Positions 11,741 to 22,689 of a stretch of DNA of 64,000 nucleotides are shown here, one piece after another. The translations under genes were made by a program, and so were the position numbers. Source of the stretch: Desmodus rotundus (lineage: Eukaryota; Chordata; Mammalia; Chiroptera; Phyllostomidae). Below the pieces are notes generated by a model. It had not been told where the DNA came from. It ran no database searches and saw nothing but the letters and a program-made list of their open reading frames with translations. Each line of letters opens with the position of its first letter. Position 1 is the stretch's first letter. Location of the stretch: assembly GCF_022682495.2 (NCBI RefSeq), contig NC_071392.1:108428896-108492895 (forward strand), in the 5' to 3' direction.

Positions 11741-12155
11741 GCTGATGGCTGGGAATGTAGGCGAAATATCTCAGTATGGATACAAGTTGAAGATCAACAT
11801 CTCTGCCCTCAAATAACTCACAGTCAAGCAGAAAGGTGTTTAACTTTTAAGGGGAAAGGCAGGGTGTGGAAATATTGTGTAAACTTAAGAACCTCCCCAT
11901 AAAACTACTGAAAACCTTGCATACATTTTCAAAGAAATATTTGCACCCCTCCTCCCACCCCAATGCTCAGCAGACTCTGGGCTCCAAATGCCCTGGAAAC
12001 AGACTCTTTGGTAATCCCAGGGTGCTCATGCCCTGTGAAGGAGAGGCTGCCAAGCACTCTATTGGAACCTGCATGAAAAGAAAGAAGTGCCGGTGGTGGA
12101 AGTCTCCCATTCTCTGCTGGCTGCTGCCTCAGGGCTCAGAAGAATGACATACAGG
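11741..12155. other. Unassigned noncoding stretch
   Basis: A phrase near 11798 ('ctctgccctcaaataactca') recalls an ancient mammal-wide repeat also seen near 56.7 kb, but the match is short. Nothing else can be named. Confidence 0.35.
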
Positions 12156-12410
12156 ACGCCAGTCAATCAGGAGGACATTCGTACCGGCACAGGACCGACT
12201 TCTTAGTGACTGCACAGCAGAGCAGCCGCCGCCAAAGGCTCTGGGTCTGTTTTGCGGAGTCAGCGTGAACCTCCACGGGCTGGGCTTGGGCAAGTAGGAG
12301 ATGGGGTGTAATTCTCTTTGCGGAACAGATCTGTACAGACAGCACGCAGGAGAGCGAGTGCCCACATCGGTTAGCGTTTCCTTGTTGGTTTTCAACCTAA
12401 ATCAGAACGG
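12156..12410. promoter_or_regulatory. Small CpG-rich patch
   Basis: Counted by hand, 15 CpG dinucleotides lie in about 255 bp with GC a little above 50%, against a CpG-poor surrounding. That is near the classical threshold for a small CpG island. No TATA box, clear exon or repeat is visible. It could be an orphan CpG island, an alternative promoter, or a young GC-rich insertion I cannot name. Confidence 0.35.
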
Positions 12411-13313
12411 TATTTTGAGGGGGGGGTTGGCAGAGTTATTAAGATGTAATTTCCTTTTAAATTAAGAGTTAAGCATGATAGGCATTTGTGGGGTGCTGGT
12501 GTGGTGTATTTTGGGATTTGGATGCTGGTTACAGGAATGTGTTCAGTTTGTGAAAATTCAGCAAGCTATGGATTATGCGTGTATATTGTACTTTTCTTTA
12601 TGTTTATTATACTTCTATATGTATACATATGCTATATATTTATATATATACATAAAATGTATTCAAGAAATGAAGCAAGCTATCTACAACTGGAAATTTT
12701 ATGGGAAAATAATACAATTATCTATCATAACTGCTTACGGTCACAGTCAGCCAAATGTCTGCCATATTAATTTAAAGATTCTGTGAAACAGGACCAAGAC
12801 AACTCGACACATCTTAATACACTGAATTGGGAGTTCCATCAGTCCCTGCTGGCCCCCTTCCAGAGCATCTGATAGCAGGGACACTGGACTCTTCCTGGGG
12901 ACTTGAGTGACTCCAGCTCCCGCCCCTTTGGGGGGCCCTGCTTCCTAGCTCCTGGCTCCTCCAGGCTGAGTCCTGGCCACTATAAGCTACAAGGTCATAT
13001 TCATCAATCCTGACCTGAGACAACTAGCAGGCCCACCAGGTGGTGGGATGTGAAAGGAGTCTGCTGCCAGATTCCTGCCTGTTTCCTCCCAGGTGCTCGT
13101 GTGCAGCCTGCAAATCCTTGCATCTTCTATCTTTCTATGGGCGTCACTCATCACAAGTGCTTTGGTCTCATTTTACTGATTGGCATTCCAGGGTCCTGTT
13201 GGAGTTGCCCCTGTTGACCTCTGGACCATCCCTGCCTAGTAAGGGACTGCATCCAGATACTTCTACCCCACTGCTCTGATTTCCCCCAGTTCCGGATTCT
13301 ACCTTTTTGAGTA
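12411..13313. other. Unassigned noncoding stretch with an AT-rich core
   Basis: Begins with a run of G near 12419 and contains an AT-rich microsatellite-like tract at about 12595-12655. Frames of 94 and 103 codons over that tract are low complexity. No repeat family is recognised. Confidence 0.4.
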
Positions 13314-13326
13314 CACACTGGATTTT

Positions 13327-13515
13327 AGAGAGAGGATGGGAGGGAGAGAGAGAGGACAGGGAGAGAGAGGGAGAGACATCAATTTGTTGCCTACCGGATG
13401 CACCCCAATTGGGTATCAAATCCGCAACCAAGGTATGTGCCCCGACTGGGAATTGAACCTGCGAACTTTTGGTGTATGGGACTATGCTCCAACCAGCTGG
13501 GCCATCTGGCCAGGG
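13327..13515 (-). mobile_element. Ves SINE (bat tRNA-derived), antisense
   Basis: Reads in reverse from a (GAGA)-rich tail through 'cgactgggaattgaacctgc' (B-box region) to the head 'ctgggccatctggccagggc'. It is flanked by a 13-bp duplication with one mismatch: cacactggatttt (13314-13326) and cacactgaatttt (13517-13529). Its middle ('cctaccggatgcacccc') differs from the other copies, suggesting a separate subfamily. Transcription was by Pol III and mobilisation by L1. Confidence 0.88.
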
Positions 13516-13529
13516 CCACACTGAATTTT

Positions 13530-14204
13530 GAACATGAGATGCAAACTGCACACAAACATAACTGCTTCACCCTCTTTAGGCTCCTCATTCTCTTCTGCCA
13601 CGCAGCACTGTTTCATTCCTTTCCCCCTCCCTGGTGGCTCCTGCTGCTTGGTTAGCTGAGTTATGACATCCTGTGTCCCGGCGCTTTAGGGAAGCTGCTG
13701 ACTTCAGAAATAAGAAGGTCCAACTGAGCTACTGGAGAAAGGGAAAGAGTGGAGCTGAAGTCCAAAGTCTGCAGCAGCCATATGTGAGCCATGAGAAGTG
13801 GCTGGAGTCCTGCCTCACTGGATATAAGAAATGCAGCCCCCACAGGGGAGGGAGCATGTGGAGGCTGCTGCCCTGGGCATCCCTGGAGACTCAGCATGGT
13901 TGCTCTCTCTATTGGGGGTGGGAGGTAACGACGCATAGTGATGTGTTTCTGCCTTTCACTCTCCATCACTGTGCAATGCCCCAATACCTCGTTTAGTCCC
14001 CCTGCATTTCTTTACCTATTTATTCACTTTCCAAAGGATTTAAAGAAGTTAACTCCCCACATGTCATGGGTCATGTGGATCCAAAATGCCCCTTAAAGAC
14101 CCCGTAGAGCATAATTTCTGCAAATATATCTCAGAAGACACAATTCTCCAGGATCAGGGTCAGGTAGGGAACAGCAAGTATGTTGCAGGATGTCAATAAA
14201 TCTG
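13530..14204. other. Unassigned noncoding stretch
   Basis: Two 107-codon frames on opposite strands (13661-13996) nearly coincide, which argues against either being a gene. No repeat is recognised. Confidence 0.45.
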
Positions 14205-14345
14205 CCCGGCCTCTGACAGTGTTTAACCTCTTTGAACCCATTTCCTCCTCATCTGTAAATGGCGATAATGATTGTGGCCCTGCCTGATCCCCGGGGGTGA
14301 GGCCCGGACAAGATGGGAGAGAGCTCTCAGTAAACCATAAAGGAA
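14205..14345 (-). repeat. MIR SINE, antisense
   Basis: 'acctctttgaacccatttcc' then 'tcctcatctgtaaatggcga' and 'taatgattgtggccctgcct' give the reverse-complement MIR core. Confidence 0.65.
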
Positions 14346-14660
14346 GGACTTGTTATGAGCAGAATGCTAGCAAATTTCAGGAAATGAGATGCTGTTGGAC
14401 AGCAAGAACCTCGTGATGACTCGGGAAGTGTCTCAGAGTCTGGCGATCACAACATGTATGCAACAAAACATGTGTACCTCTCTCGGCTGCTGGGTGGATG
14501 CCGCTTTCTAGGCTGCAAGGACTTGACCGTGGTTACCCCACCATTCTCTACAGTCTCTATATTCTTTGCAGAATCCTGGCTCTCTTCCTTTGCTGACTTT
14601 TTGCTCAGGGTCCATCATGGCCATATTTTCTCTATTTGCATTTCCAAATTTTCAAGTAAT
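14346..14660. other. Unassigned noncoding stretch
   Basis: No repeat or gene recognised; ends at the TSD of the next SINE. Confidence 0.4.
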
Positions 14661-14670
14661 CAAGAGTTCT

Positions 14671-14817
14671 TTTTAAAAAAAATTTATTGATTGATTTGAT
14701 AGAGAAAGAGAGAGAGAGAGACAGACAGGCAGACAAACAGGCAGACATCAATTTGATTTGTTGTTCCACTTACGCATTCATTGGTTGATTCTTGCATGTG
14801 CCCTGACCCAGCCAGGG
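14671..14817 (-). mobile_element. Ves SINE, antisense, internally deleted
   Basis: Has the AT-rich end, an (AGAG/CAGA) tract, 'acatcaatttgatttgttgt', 'gcatgtgccctgaccc' and then jumps straight to the head 'agccagggc', so most of the tRNA-related part, including the B box, is missing. A perfect 10-bp TSD, caagagttct, lies at 14661-14670 and 14818-14827. The copy therefore inserted normally; the deletion was either carried by the source RNA or occurred later. Confidence 0.85.
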
Positions 14818-14827
14818 CAAGAGTTCT

Positions 14828-15265
14828 ATTCTAAATCAGATATTGCTCCTCACTCCATTTGTGTGGTCTGGGTGACCTCGCTGTCCCCACTCCAACCCCT
14901 GATAACCCCCAAATCCATAGCAAACCCCATTATCTCCTCCATTTTGCAACCTACATATTTTCCTGTCAATGCTTCCTGTCACCCTCACATGCCCCTAACT
15001 GACCTCATGAACTTCCCCCACCAGATTGCTCTTCCCCCAAGTCTTCTGTATCTGAGTGGACACCATGGTCCACTCATCTTCCCAAGCCACGAGGACTGGT
15101 GACAATCTCTGTCCCTCAGCAACAGCCACTGCCTCCTTTCACTTGGAGTTTCAGAGCTTTGCGTGTGAAAGGGGCTCAACAAGTCTTTAAAAAATGTGTA
15201 CATAAAAGATTAATTATACCTTTCTGTCTCATTTCCTACTAAATAATAATAAAATAACAAAACCA
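14828..15265. other. Unassigned noncoding stretch
   Basis: C/T-rich plus strand with a 114-codon frame overlapping the SINE end (14758-15102). It has no domain and is probably chance. Confidence 0.4.
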
Positions 15266-15468
15266 GCCCTGGCCGGTGTGTCTCACTTGTTTGGAGCCTT
15301 GTTCCATAAACTGAAATTCAATTCCCGGTCAGGACACGTGCCTGGGCTGCAGTTTGGCCCCTGGGTTGTGTAGGAGAGGCAGCCTATCGATGTTTCCCTC
15401 GCTCTCTCTCCCCTGCCCCTCTCTCTAAAGTCAACAAGCATGTCCTTGGGTGAGAATAGAAAGAAATT
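15266..15468 (+). mobile_element. Ves SINE
   Basis: Starts 'agccctggccggtgtgtctc' and continues through 'attcaattcccggtcaggac', 'gatgtttccctcgctctctc' and the tail 'catgtccttgggtgagaat'. This is the two-box Ves layout with a pyrimidine-rich 3' region. Flanking duplication is not clear. Confidence 0.88.
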
Positions 15469-15579
15469 ATATATGTTATATAGTTAGGGAGATGGATGGA
15501 TAGATCTTGCCTTAGTGTTTAACACAGCTACTTGGGTGTTTTCTGGGTGTAATGCACTCGCAGGCACTTTGTATATTTA

Positions 15580-15925
15580 TGTTATGCATATGTATAGGTA
15601 TATGTGAAGTATATATATGGTATAGAATATATGTGTAGATATGATTTTCATGTATTTAATCCTGAGATGTGCAATTTACCCATTTTACACATGAATTAGC
15701 TAAATGTTCCCCTAAACTCTTACATGTAATACACGGTAGAACTGCATTTATATTCCATTTCTAAATGATGTGCCACTATCAATTCATTTCATCCTTATAA
15801 CAACCTTTTCGTGTCAGAGACTCCTATCTTTCCTGCTTCATAGGTGGGGAAACTGAGGTAGAGTGAGAGTAAGTGCCTTGTCCAGGGTAACAGCTGGTCA
15901 GCCGTAGGACAAGGCTTCTGCCTGG
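15580..15925 (+). repeat. AT-rich tract followed by MIR-like sequence
   Basis: 15590-15640 is a (TATG)-rich tract. 15650-15720 has 'acccattttacacatgaatt' (MIR core). 15775-15910 is a clearer MIR: 'tcatttcatccttataacaa', 'ataggtggggaaactgaggt' and 'tgtccagggtaacagctggt'. Probably two MIR copies or one rearranged copy. Confidence 0.55.
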
Positions 15926-16849
15926 ATCGAGATGACTCTGTCCCGACCCCCCACACCCACCTGGGCAGAATCCTCCCGACGTTCCTCCTTGCATGTCTTC
16001 CGGTCTGTCTTTTCCTCCCCTGCACCAGGCAGAGTGCACTCAGCACAAGTCAGAGGTACACGCTGAATAAATGCATAAACAAGTGAAAACAATAAATGAA
16101 TAAATGAATGTCCACGTTCACTTCAACTCCTTTGGTGGGCCTACTTTCTTTTTTTTGTCCTGAAAGGCACTTTTGTTTCCTACTTAATGTTTTATGTAGT
16201 TCACCGTTGCTTTCTGAGGATCATTCTCATTATTCCTTCGGGTCCTCTCATCCATTACCATTTTTCCTTTAAACAGCTGATTGAAAAGGATTTGTTTCCT
16301 TCGCACAGGTCATTTTTGTCTGGTCGCGGGGCCAAATGTTTTATCCCATGGGGATGCATCTTCATTTTTATAATGGACGTCACTGGGAGTTAATAAAGGG
16401 AATGGAAAAAGCACATCTCTGCCAAACGCTTAAGTGTATATCTTTTCCATTTTGAGAGCCCCACCTGTCCTCATGGCGTGCTACTTGGGGAGTCCTACAA
16501 GCAGCTGGATGGACATTATAGGAGACAGCGGTGATGTGACCGTTTGGTCAGCAGGCGTCCTGCTCATAGGAAAACTGTGGCACTCAGATGATACATCACA
16601 GACTCAGGGCAGCAAAGAGGCCACCGTAGTCTTAGAATGAAGACCCTCAGTCTCTGTCTTAAACCCACCATGAAGCACTTGTGAGGCTAGAATTCACTTC
16701 CTATTTTTTTTCCTGTCCAAACCAGTTCACAGTCATGGCTGTGTTCCAGGGCCAACTGATTCAACATGTGTTTATGAACTTCCATCGTGCTAGGCAAGAG
16801 GCAAAGTGGCATTAAAGATGGGGCCCAGACTCCCTGGGGGGCTCAGTTC
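15926..16849. other. Unassigned noncoding stretch
   Basis: Contains a short (AATG)-like tract near 16065-16110. Nothing else is recognised; open frames are under 85 codons. Confidence 0.4.
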
Positions 16850-17040
16850 TAGCACTGAGGAATTTGAAGCAAGTTACTAAACTCCTCCATGTGCCCATAT
16901 ATCCTCAGGTGTAAAGAGTGAGTAGTTGTGAGACCATCCTCTTGGGGTAGTTGGGAGAACTAAATGAGGTAAGTTTATTAAAGCAGTGAGCCCCGTGCCT
17001 GACAGAGCATAGGTGCACACAGGGTACTTATTACCTGTGG
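16850..17040 (-). repeat. MIR SINE, antisense
   Basis: 'tttgaagcaagttactaaac', 'gagaactaaatgaggtaagt' and 'ccgtgcctgacagagcatag' follow the reverse-complement MIR order. Confidence 0.55.
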
Positions 17041-18949
17041 TGATGGTGGTGATGACGATGCTGTGTTGTGAAAGATACAAAAAAACTCGGCCCAAGTCCA
17101 CTTTGTTAAGACACTCCCAGACCAGCTGCAGTGGGGGTGGGGGTGGGGCTATGCCCTCATGTGTGAGGAAGGTCGTAAATAAGAGGTGCAACAGTTTGGC
17201 TGGCAGGAAGCATTCCTGGCTAAGGTTATCAGGAAACTCTTCGTGGATGTGTTACTACCTAAGCCAGGCCCTCAAAATATGTAGGCATTGGACTGGTGAA
17301 GACAGACCGCAGACCCGGTGTTGTTGAAACAATATCAAACCTGGCAATAACTCCTTCCGAAAAGCTGAGATATTTTCAAGTTGTCTTTGCCGCATGCTCT
17401 ACCATGAAAAATTGTGATTAGAATTTTACATTGCTATGGCACGTTTATTTTTAGAGGCTCTAGTGATATCTTTACAAATGAAAGCCTTCCATTTTAATGT
17501 TAGTCTTAAAAAAACCATGTGTACTTTTTCTTCCAATGAGTTCTCTGACTCACATAAGAGTTGGTGGGAAGTTTGGGCGAATGTGAAATCTAAAATTATT
17601 TGAATATTAAAAGTAAAAAAAGTACATTTTAAGAAATCTTTCCAAAGTAACATTTGTTAAAAAAAAAACAACCCAGTAACGAAGGAATACCAATTATGAT
17701 TAGAAGAGTCAGGGAGTTGGAGAGAAAAACATTGCAGAAGAAAATGTTGATATGAAGGGTGTGTTAAACATGCTGTTGGGGTTTCCTCGGAACGGAGTCC
17801 ACTTTGGAGGCAAACAGCTGAGGAGCCTACACAAGGGGCCGAGTCCTGGTAGAGAATGTCCACTGGGAGTTGTGCAAGAACACAGCAAAAGACACTTACT
17901 GCCTAGTGCCCAGCGATGACCCTGTTAACCCTGGGCTGTCAGCGTGTACTGACAGGATGCTGTGACCTGTGACGTGGTTACGGTGCCTCAGCATTGCCCG
18001 TGACATCCTCTTCGAGGGGGCGCTGTTGAACTCCTGCCTCACTGTCAGTACAAAGCGAAACCCGACAGCATTGCGGACGCTAGCATCCTATGAGTTTTAT
18101 CGCTCCTAATCGTGCAGAAGTACTTAATCCTAGCAGCCTGTGCTGTCTAAAGCAGCCCCTCCAAGCCCCTCACTGCCTGTGTATGCTGCCTACTTCACTG
18201 CATCTCATCACCTGTTTTGTATATCAAGCGCCCATTTTTTTTTTTTAACTAAGAGTATTTAGTTGAGTGGTTGCTTGTTGAGTATCCCTCTCTTCCATGT
18301 GTTCTAGGTTTTGGAGTCCTTAGCACTTAGTAGACCCTTTGATGTGTAGTGTGATGTGTAGTAGACACTTAACAAAAATGGAATGAACGGATGGATGAAT
18401 AAATGAGTAGTTACTACAGTTATCTGCTGGGTCCTAAGGCCTGCAGATACTCAGATGAATGGATATTACCAAAAAGTTTTGCAATGTGGTTCTACCCACT
18501 GATACTTTCAGTAATTATAGTGTATGAGGTTACTCTCTATCCTTGCAAACACTTTTAAAAATCTTTTTCACTTTATTGCAGTAGCTTTTTAGCTGCTCCT
18601 TCTATCCACAATCACACACCCTATTACACATCACACCTTCTCCTCCCAGCATCCAGAGAGGTTAATGATGCTAATACCCAGTCTCCAGCAGCTCACTAAG
18701 ATGAAGCAGGGTGGCAAAGTCAAATCCCTTAGGGTTATGTGGGAAGAGGTTCAGTATAAGACAATATGGCATGGTGGGCTCTGTGGCTAAATAGGTAATG
18801 CAAGTCTGATATTCAACGCAAAAACTTTAAACAGGCTGACCTCATTAGATCAGGCCTGCCTGGTGGCCACATGTTTCAAATCCCTAATTTCTAGGAAAAT
18901 ACCCAAATCCTTCATTCGGTCATCCAACTCCTTCTGGTCCTTGCCTTTT
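17041..18949. other. Unassigned stretch with a weak L2-like end
   Basis: Near 18290-18420 an L2-like ending ('cttagcacttagtagaccct', then a tract rich in 'gaatga') is weakly visible. The 18000-18120 part is CpG-enriched locally. Opposed frames of 61 and 105 codons at 18850-19167 show no domain. Confidence 0.35.
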
Positions 18950-19390
18950 TGGCAGCCATTCTTTCTTATATGCCTTTTATTTTTGCCAGAGTCAACTGTC
19001 CAACCTCTCCCAAATAGGTCATGTGCGCTCACACCTGCATGCCCTTGACCCATCTGTTCTGTTGACCTAAGGTACCCTTTCTCCTCTTTGCCTGCCAGTA
19101 CATTCAGAGTCCTGATCGAATGATCCAGCAGAGCTGTCCTAATCCTTGTAGGAAAAGCTAATCTCATCTCACTTTATTCTCCATAGAACCTTATTCTTGA
19201 TTTCATTACCTACTTATCACTTGGCTCTGAAATAATTTGTGAACTTGCCTATCTTCCAAAGTTAGAACTTGAGCACCTGCGTGTAAGTGACCAGGACTCA
19301 GTTTTAGTCATAATTATATCCCAGGGGCCTAGCACAAGGCCTAGCTAGGATCTAGTAGGTGCTCAATAAATACTTGTTGAAAAATAAGTG
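18950..19390 (+). repeat. L2 LINE 3' region
   Basis: The 3' end is clear ('ggatctagtaggtgctcaat' then 'aaatacttgttga'). The 5' part ('ttgatttcattacctactta') resembles the upstream L2 segment but is diverged, so the left limit is approximate. Confidence 0.65.
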
Positions 19391-19624
19391 ACTCAGAGGT
19401 GTGGGCATATAATCCCAGACCTCAGAGAGATGAGAGTTATGCTAGGAAAATGCCATTCATTGTGGCCAACAGAATCGAAAGCACCAAAAACATATACTAC
19501 AAAATGTTCGTACAACTGGGAAACTGACAGACTTAAGAAGAGAATGTAGGAAAGAATGCCTAAATAGTCGGATTTTCTAACTGGGAGTGCTATTAATAAC
19601 AAGACTAGTTCCTGGCCTTGTGAT

Positions 19625-19810
19625 AGTGTTTGCATGTATCATATAATTTAATTCTCGTAATAATTCTATAAGAAATAATTTCCATGTTACAGATGTTGAA
19701 ATTGAGCACTGAGAGGTTAAGTAAACTTTCTCAAGGATGCACAGCTGTGGAAACAAGATTTGCATCCAAAATGTCTGGTTTGTGTCAGAGTCTAAAGCAC
19801 TTTGCACTTT
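19625..19810 (+). repeat. MIR SINE
   Basis: 'gtatcatataatttaattct', 'ttacagatgttgaaattgag', 'actgagaggttaagtaaact' and 'gcacagctgtgg' give a nearly complete MIR core. Confidence 0.7.
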
Positions 19811-19879
19811 GACTTGAAATGAGTTGTATTTCTCCCAATAATCCAGTAACATAAATAAAGCAAGCATTGACCCAGTTTT

Positions 19880-20098
19880 CTTTTTTTTTAAAGATTTTTT
19901 TATTTATTCATTTTTAGAGAGAGGGGAAGAGAAGAAGAAAGAGAGGGAAAGAAATATCAATGTGTGGTTGCCTCTCCTGCACCCTGTACTGGGGACCTGG
20001 CCCGCAACCCAGGCATGTGCCCTGACTGGGAATTGAACTTGTGATCCTTTGGTTCGCAGCCTGTGCTCAGTCCGCTGAGCTACACCAGCCAGGGCTGG
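19880..20098 (-). mobile_element. Ves SINE, antisense
   Basis: About 219 bp. It runs from a T/A-rich end ('aaagatttttttatttattc') to the head 'gctacaccagccagggct', with B-box region 'tgactgggaattgaacttgt'. A perfect 9-bp TSD, cccagtttt, lies at 19871-19879 and 20099-20107. It holds a decayed CTCF-like core at 19979-19992 (12/14 on the minus strand). A 116-codon antisense frame (19904-20254) simply reads through the SINE. Confidence 0.93.
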
Positions 20099-20107
20099 CC
20101 CAGTTTT

Positions 20108-20939
20108 TGAAGTGAGAAGGTCAGCATTCATGGTCCTACATAACTTATCCGTGATCATATAGAGATTTAGTGAAGGAGCTGGTACTCTGCAAATTTGGCT
20201 TCCACTATTATGAAAGGTAAATGGGCTGTGTGGGGAGGGGAATGGCAGCTTCATAAAGGAATTTTACAGCTCTTTCATTCTCGGCAAGACTGGTCACGCT
20301 CAGCACGGAGGCCGGAGCAGAAGCAAATTTGGGGCCTGGAGCTGGGCCCCTCTCTCTGTCCCATCTCCCCTGCAGGGATCCTCGGCGTTTCCCAGGGCTC
20401 AGCTGCAGGCAGGCAGTGTGCCAAGAAGAGCCAAAGGTTTAGTCTGGAAGAAGCCTTTAGGGAATCCTTCTCCAGGGAAGACATTTCAAAACAATTCCAA
20501 ATCATTTTCCTGCAGGCAACCCTGGGAGAGACAGAGGTCACATCACGGTCGTCATGGTTCCCGCCTGCCTGTTCAGAACTGATCGCAGTCACCCTCGTGG
20601 ACCATATGCACGTTCGAAAAATTATGACTTACAGCCACTCTCACTTGAAGAGAAACAAGCTTTGGAGTTGAAGAATTTGTCATTGTCTGAAAGGGCTTCA
20701 AGTAGTAACTCGGATGTTCCGACAAGAAAACCCAGCATGACCACAAACGAATGCCCAGTTTTGCCTTTCTTTTTTTAAATCACAAGGAGAGTTTTCTTTG
20801 ATTCTTAAAGAGGTTTAACATTTCCTCTTCTTTGTTTGATGGTTGTGTATATATTTAGTGAACAGTCCCTTTGAGCATGTCCTCTGCCTTTGATCTACTA
20901 GAGTGTTCCATCTTTCCTGTTGATTTAGAAGGCTACTTA
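20108..20939. other. Unassigned stretch with the longest plus-strand frame
   Basis: A 158-codon frame (20195-20671) is the longest plus-strand frame, and a 105-codon minus frame covers the same ground (20275-20592). A polypyrimidine-AG ('tcccctgcag') at about 20366-20375 could pass as a splice acceptor, but no domain or matching donor is seen. I do not call a gene. Confidence 0.35.
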
Positions 20940-21210
20940 AATAGGGGTTCCATTGTGGAATATTATGCACCCAGTAAAATGACGTTAAAGGAATTTTAAT
21001 GATATAAAACATTATGTATGCTAGCAAGTTAAGTAAACATCAATATAGATAATCATATACCAAATGTAATCTTAGTTATGTGAAAAGAAATCTGTGAAAA
21101 GATACCACCTCCTTCCAAATAAATAAGCTTTGGAAGGGGGTTGATAGTTAGAAATATCAACAGAAAAAATTTGGGGGGGGTGTTGAGATTATTGGTGATC
21201 TCAATTTACT
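20940..21210 (+). repeat. Old L1M-type LINE 3' region
   Basis: 'tggaatattatgcacccagt', 'aatgatataaaacattatgt' and later AT-rich phrases match the 3' region of old L1M elements. The expected terminal phrase 'gtattttccacattttctat' turns up at about 21970-22010, beyond a younger L1 insertion, suggesting that the element was split. Confidence 0.4.
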
Positions 21211-21324
21211 TTCGTACATGTTGTTGTACGTGCTAGTTATCAATTTTCGCCTCTTAGTTATGCATCCACTGGGTCTCCATGCTAAATACTGTTCCTTTGC
21301 CAACCAGCACAATGGTAAGATGCG

Positions 21325-21338
21325 TCAGTAGAGGGCGC
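21325..21338 (+). promoter_or_regulatory. CTCF-like core motif
   Basis: tcagtagagggcgc matches the 14-position core CCASYAGRKGGCRS at 13 of 14 places (first base differs). It lies outside any SINE, in sequence I cannot assign to a repeat. Binding is unproven; motif orientation is forward. Confidence 0.45.
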
Positions 21339-21754
21339 TGGAGAGACACTGGACCCTAAAGGGGCTGTTCAAACTGGTTCTGATATGGAGTCTTGCTCCT
21401 ATAGCGGAAGATGGCCAGCGGGGCACCCGGTGACTCTCACTTCCAGGGCGTTCCAGCCACACTGCCCCTGGGGGCATGATACTTTATCCCAGCCCCTCAG
21501 AGATGCACACGGCAAGGAACTTCTCCACCACCCAGTGGGCCAAAGCAGCACCGTCGCAACCCGGGTCAGATCTGGATATTTGCTCTGGCAGGTGCAAGCA
21601 TCCTCTAGAGCTGTCCCTTTCTTGGGTTCCCGGCCTCAGCCCTGGAGCTAGGGGCCGCTTCTTATCCTGCCATACTCTATTCTTTGACATTCTCTTTACC
21701 CTTTATTAAGTAATCCCATGTTACACTTAATAATTATTTGTACTAAACTTTTTC

Positions 21755-21936
21755 TCCTAGAGGGTAGGAAGGGTGGGGAGTAATAAATGGTAAAGGGGAT
21801 GAAATATATGGTAACAGAAGATGATTTGACTTTGGGTGGTGGGCGATATACAGATCATGCACATAGAAATGTACACTTGAAACCTATATAAATCTTATTA
21901 ACTAATTTCACCCCAATATAATTTGAAAAAAACCCC
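21755..21936 (+). mobile_element. L1 LINE 3' UTR fragment
   Basis: 5'-truncated L1 tail: 'gggtggtgggcgatatacag', 'gaaatgtacacttgaaacct' and 'ttaactaatttcaccccaat', then an A-rich end. It is flanked by a perfect 9-bp duplication aactttttc at 21746-21754 and 21937-21945, the mark of target-primed insertion. Confidence 0.82.
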
Positions 21937-22030
21937 AACTTTTTCCTGTTTGGACCCCGGCTGTTATATTGTATTTTCCACATTTTCTATAATTTCCATT
22001 ATACTCAAAAATAAACTAATGCTTATTCGC

Positions 22031-22689
22031 CTTTTATTAAGATGGCCAATCTGAGATTTATATATATGACATGTTATATATATGTGTGTATGTATGTTTG
22101 AGAAAGCATTCTCTTTATGGTAACAAAAAATAAAACTGTAATAAATATAAGAGTAGTCTTTTTTATAAACAATTCAGTACTTTTGACTAATTTTTATATA
22201 GCATTCTTATGACTATACTGATAAATGATAGTTTTCTTTAGGGGGGACTGATGCGTCCGGTTCTACCATGAGAATTTCATTTGTTTTATTGAATGCATCA
22301 TTTTCTACCAGCTTAGGAGCCCCGGGGAAATGAATATGGTGGAGATACCATCATACAGAGCTCGCCAGTGAAGCCTTTGGGGGTCTGAGATGCTCAGGGA
22401 GGTCTTCTTCCTCGGTTATTGGCACGGCCGCGTCCAAGCCATGACAGAGCCCCCCAGAGGACCCAGGACCACCACGAGGTGCCAAGACACTCAGCTCAGG
22501 TTCTGGCTGATATTCAACGAAACGTAGTGTAAATCTTTCTTCTCTTGAAACACAAGGGACTCTCCTCTTCGGCCACTCTTGAGTCAGTTCGAATTAAAAA
22601 TGCTTTTGACTGAGAAGGAGCCACGAGAGATGGTAAGTCACCTAAGGCCCAAACTTAACATCGAGGAGACAGCAGTCCTGTGGAAGGAA
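22031..22689. other. Unassigned noncoding stretch
   Basis: Starts with a TA/TG microsatellite-like tract (about 22060-22100). The 22240-22640 part is repeat-free and moderately GC-rich, with a 'gatggtaagtca' donor-like site near 22629. No frame of note covers it. Confidence 0.4.

Noticed and set aside
18001..18030. CTCF-like motif around 'gagggggcgctg'
   Set aside because: Only about 11 of 14 core positions agree, with mismatches in the invariant part.
20195..20671. 158-codon plus-strand open frame as a candidate gene or exon
   Set aside because: No recognisable domain, a 105-codon frame on the opposite strand covers it, and no convincing donor/acceptor pair frames it.
22240..22640. Possible exon ending at a 'ggtaagt' donor-like site
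   Set aside because: No sustained open frame and no acceptor with a convincing branch region; such donor words are frequent.
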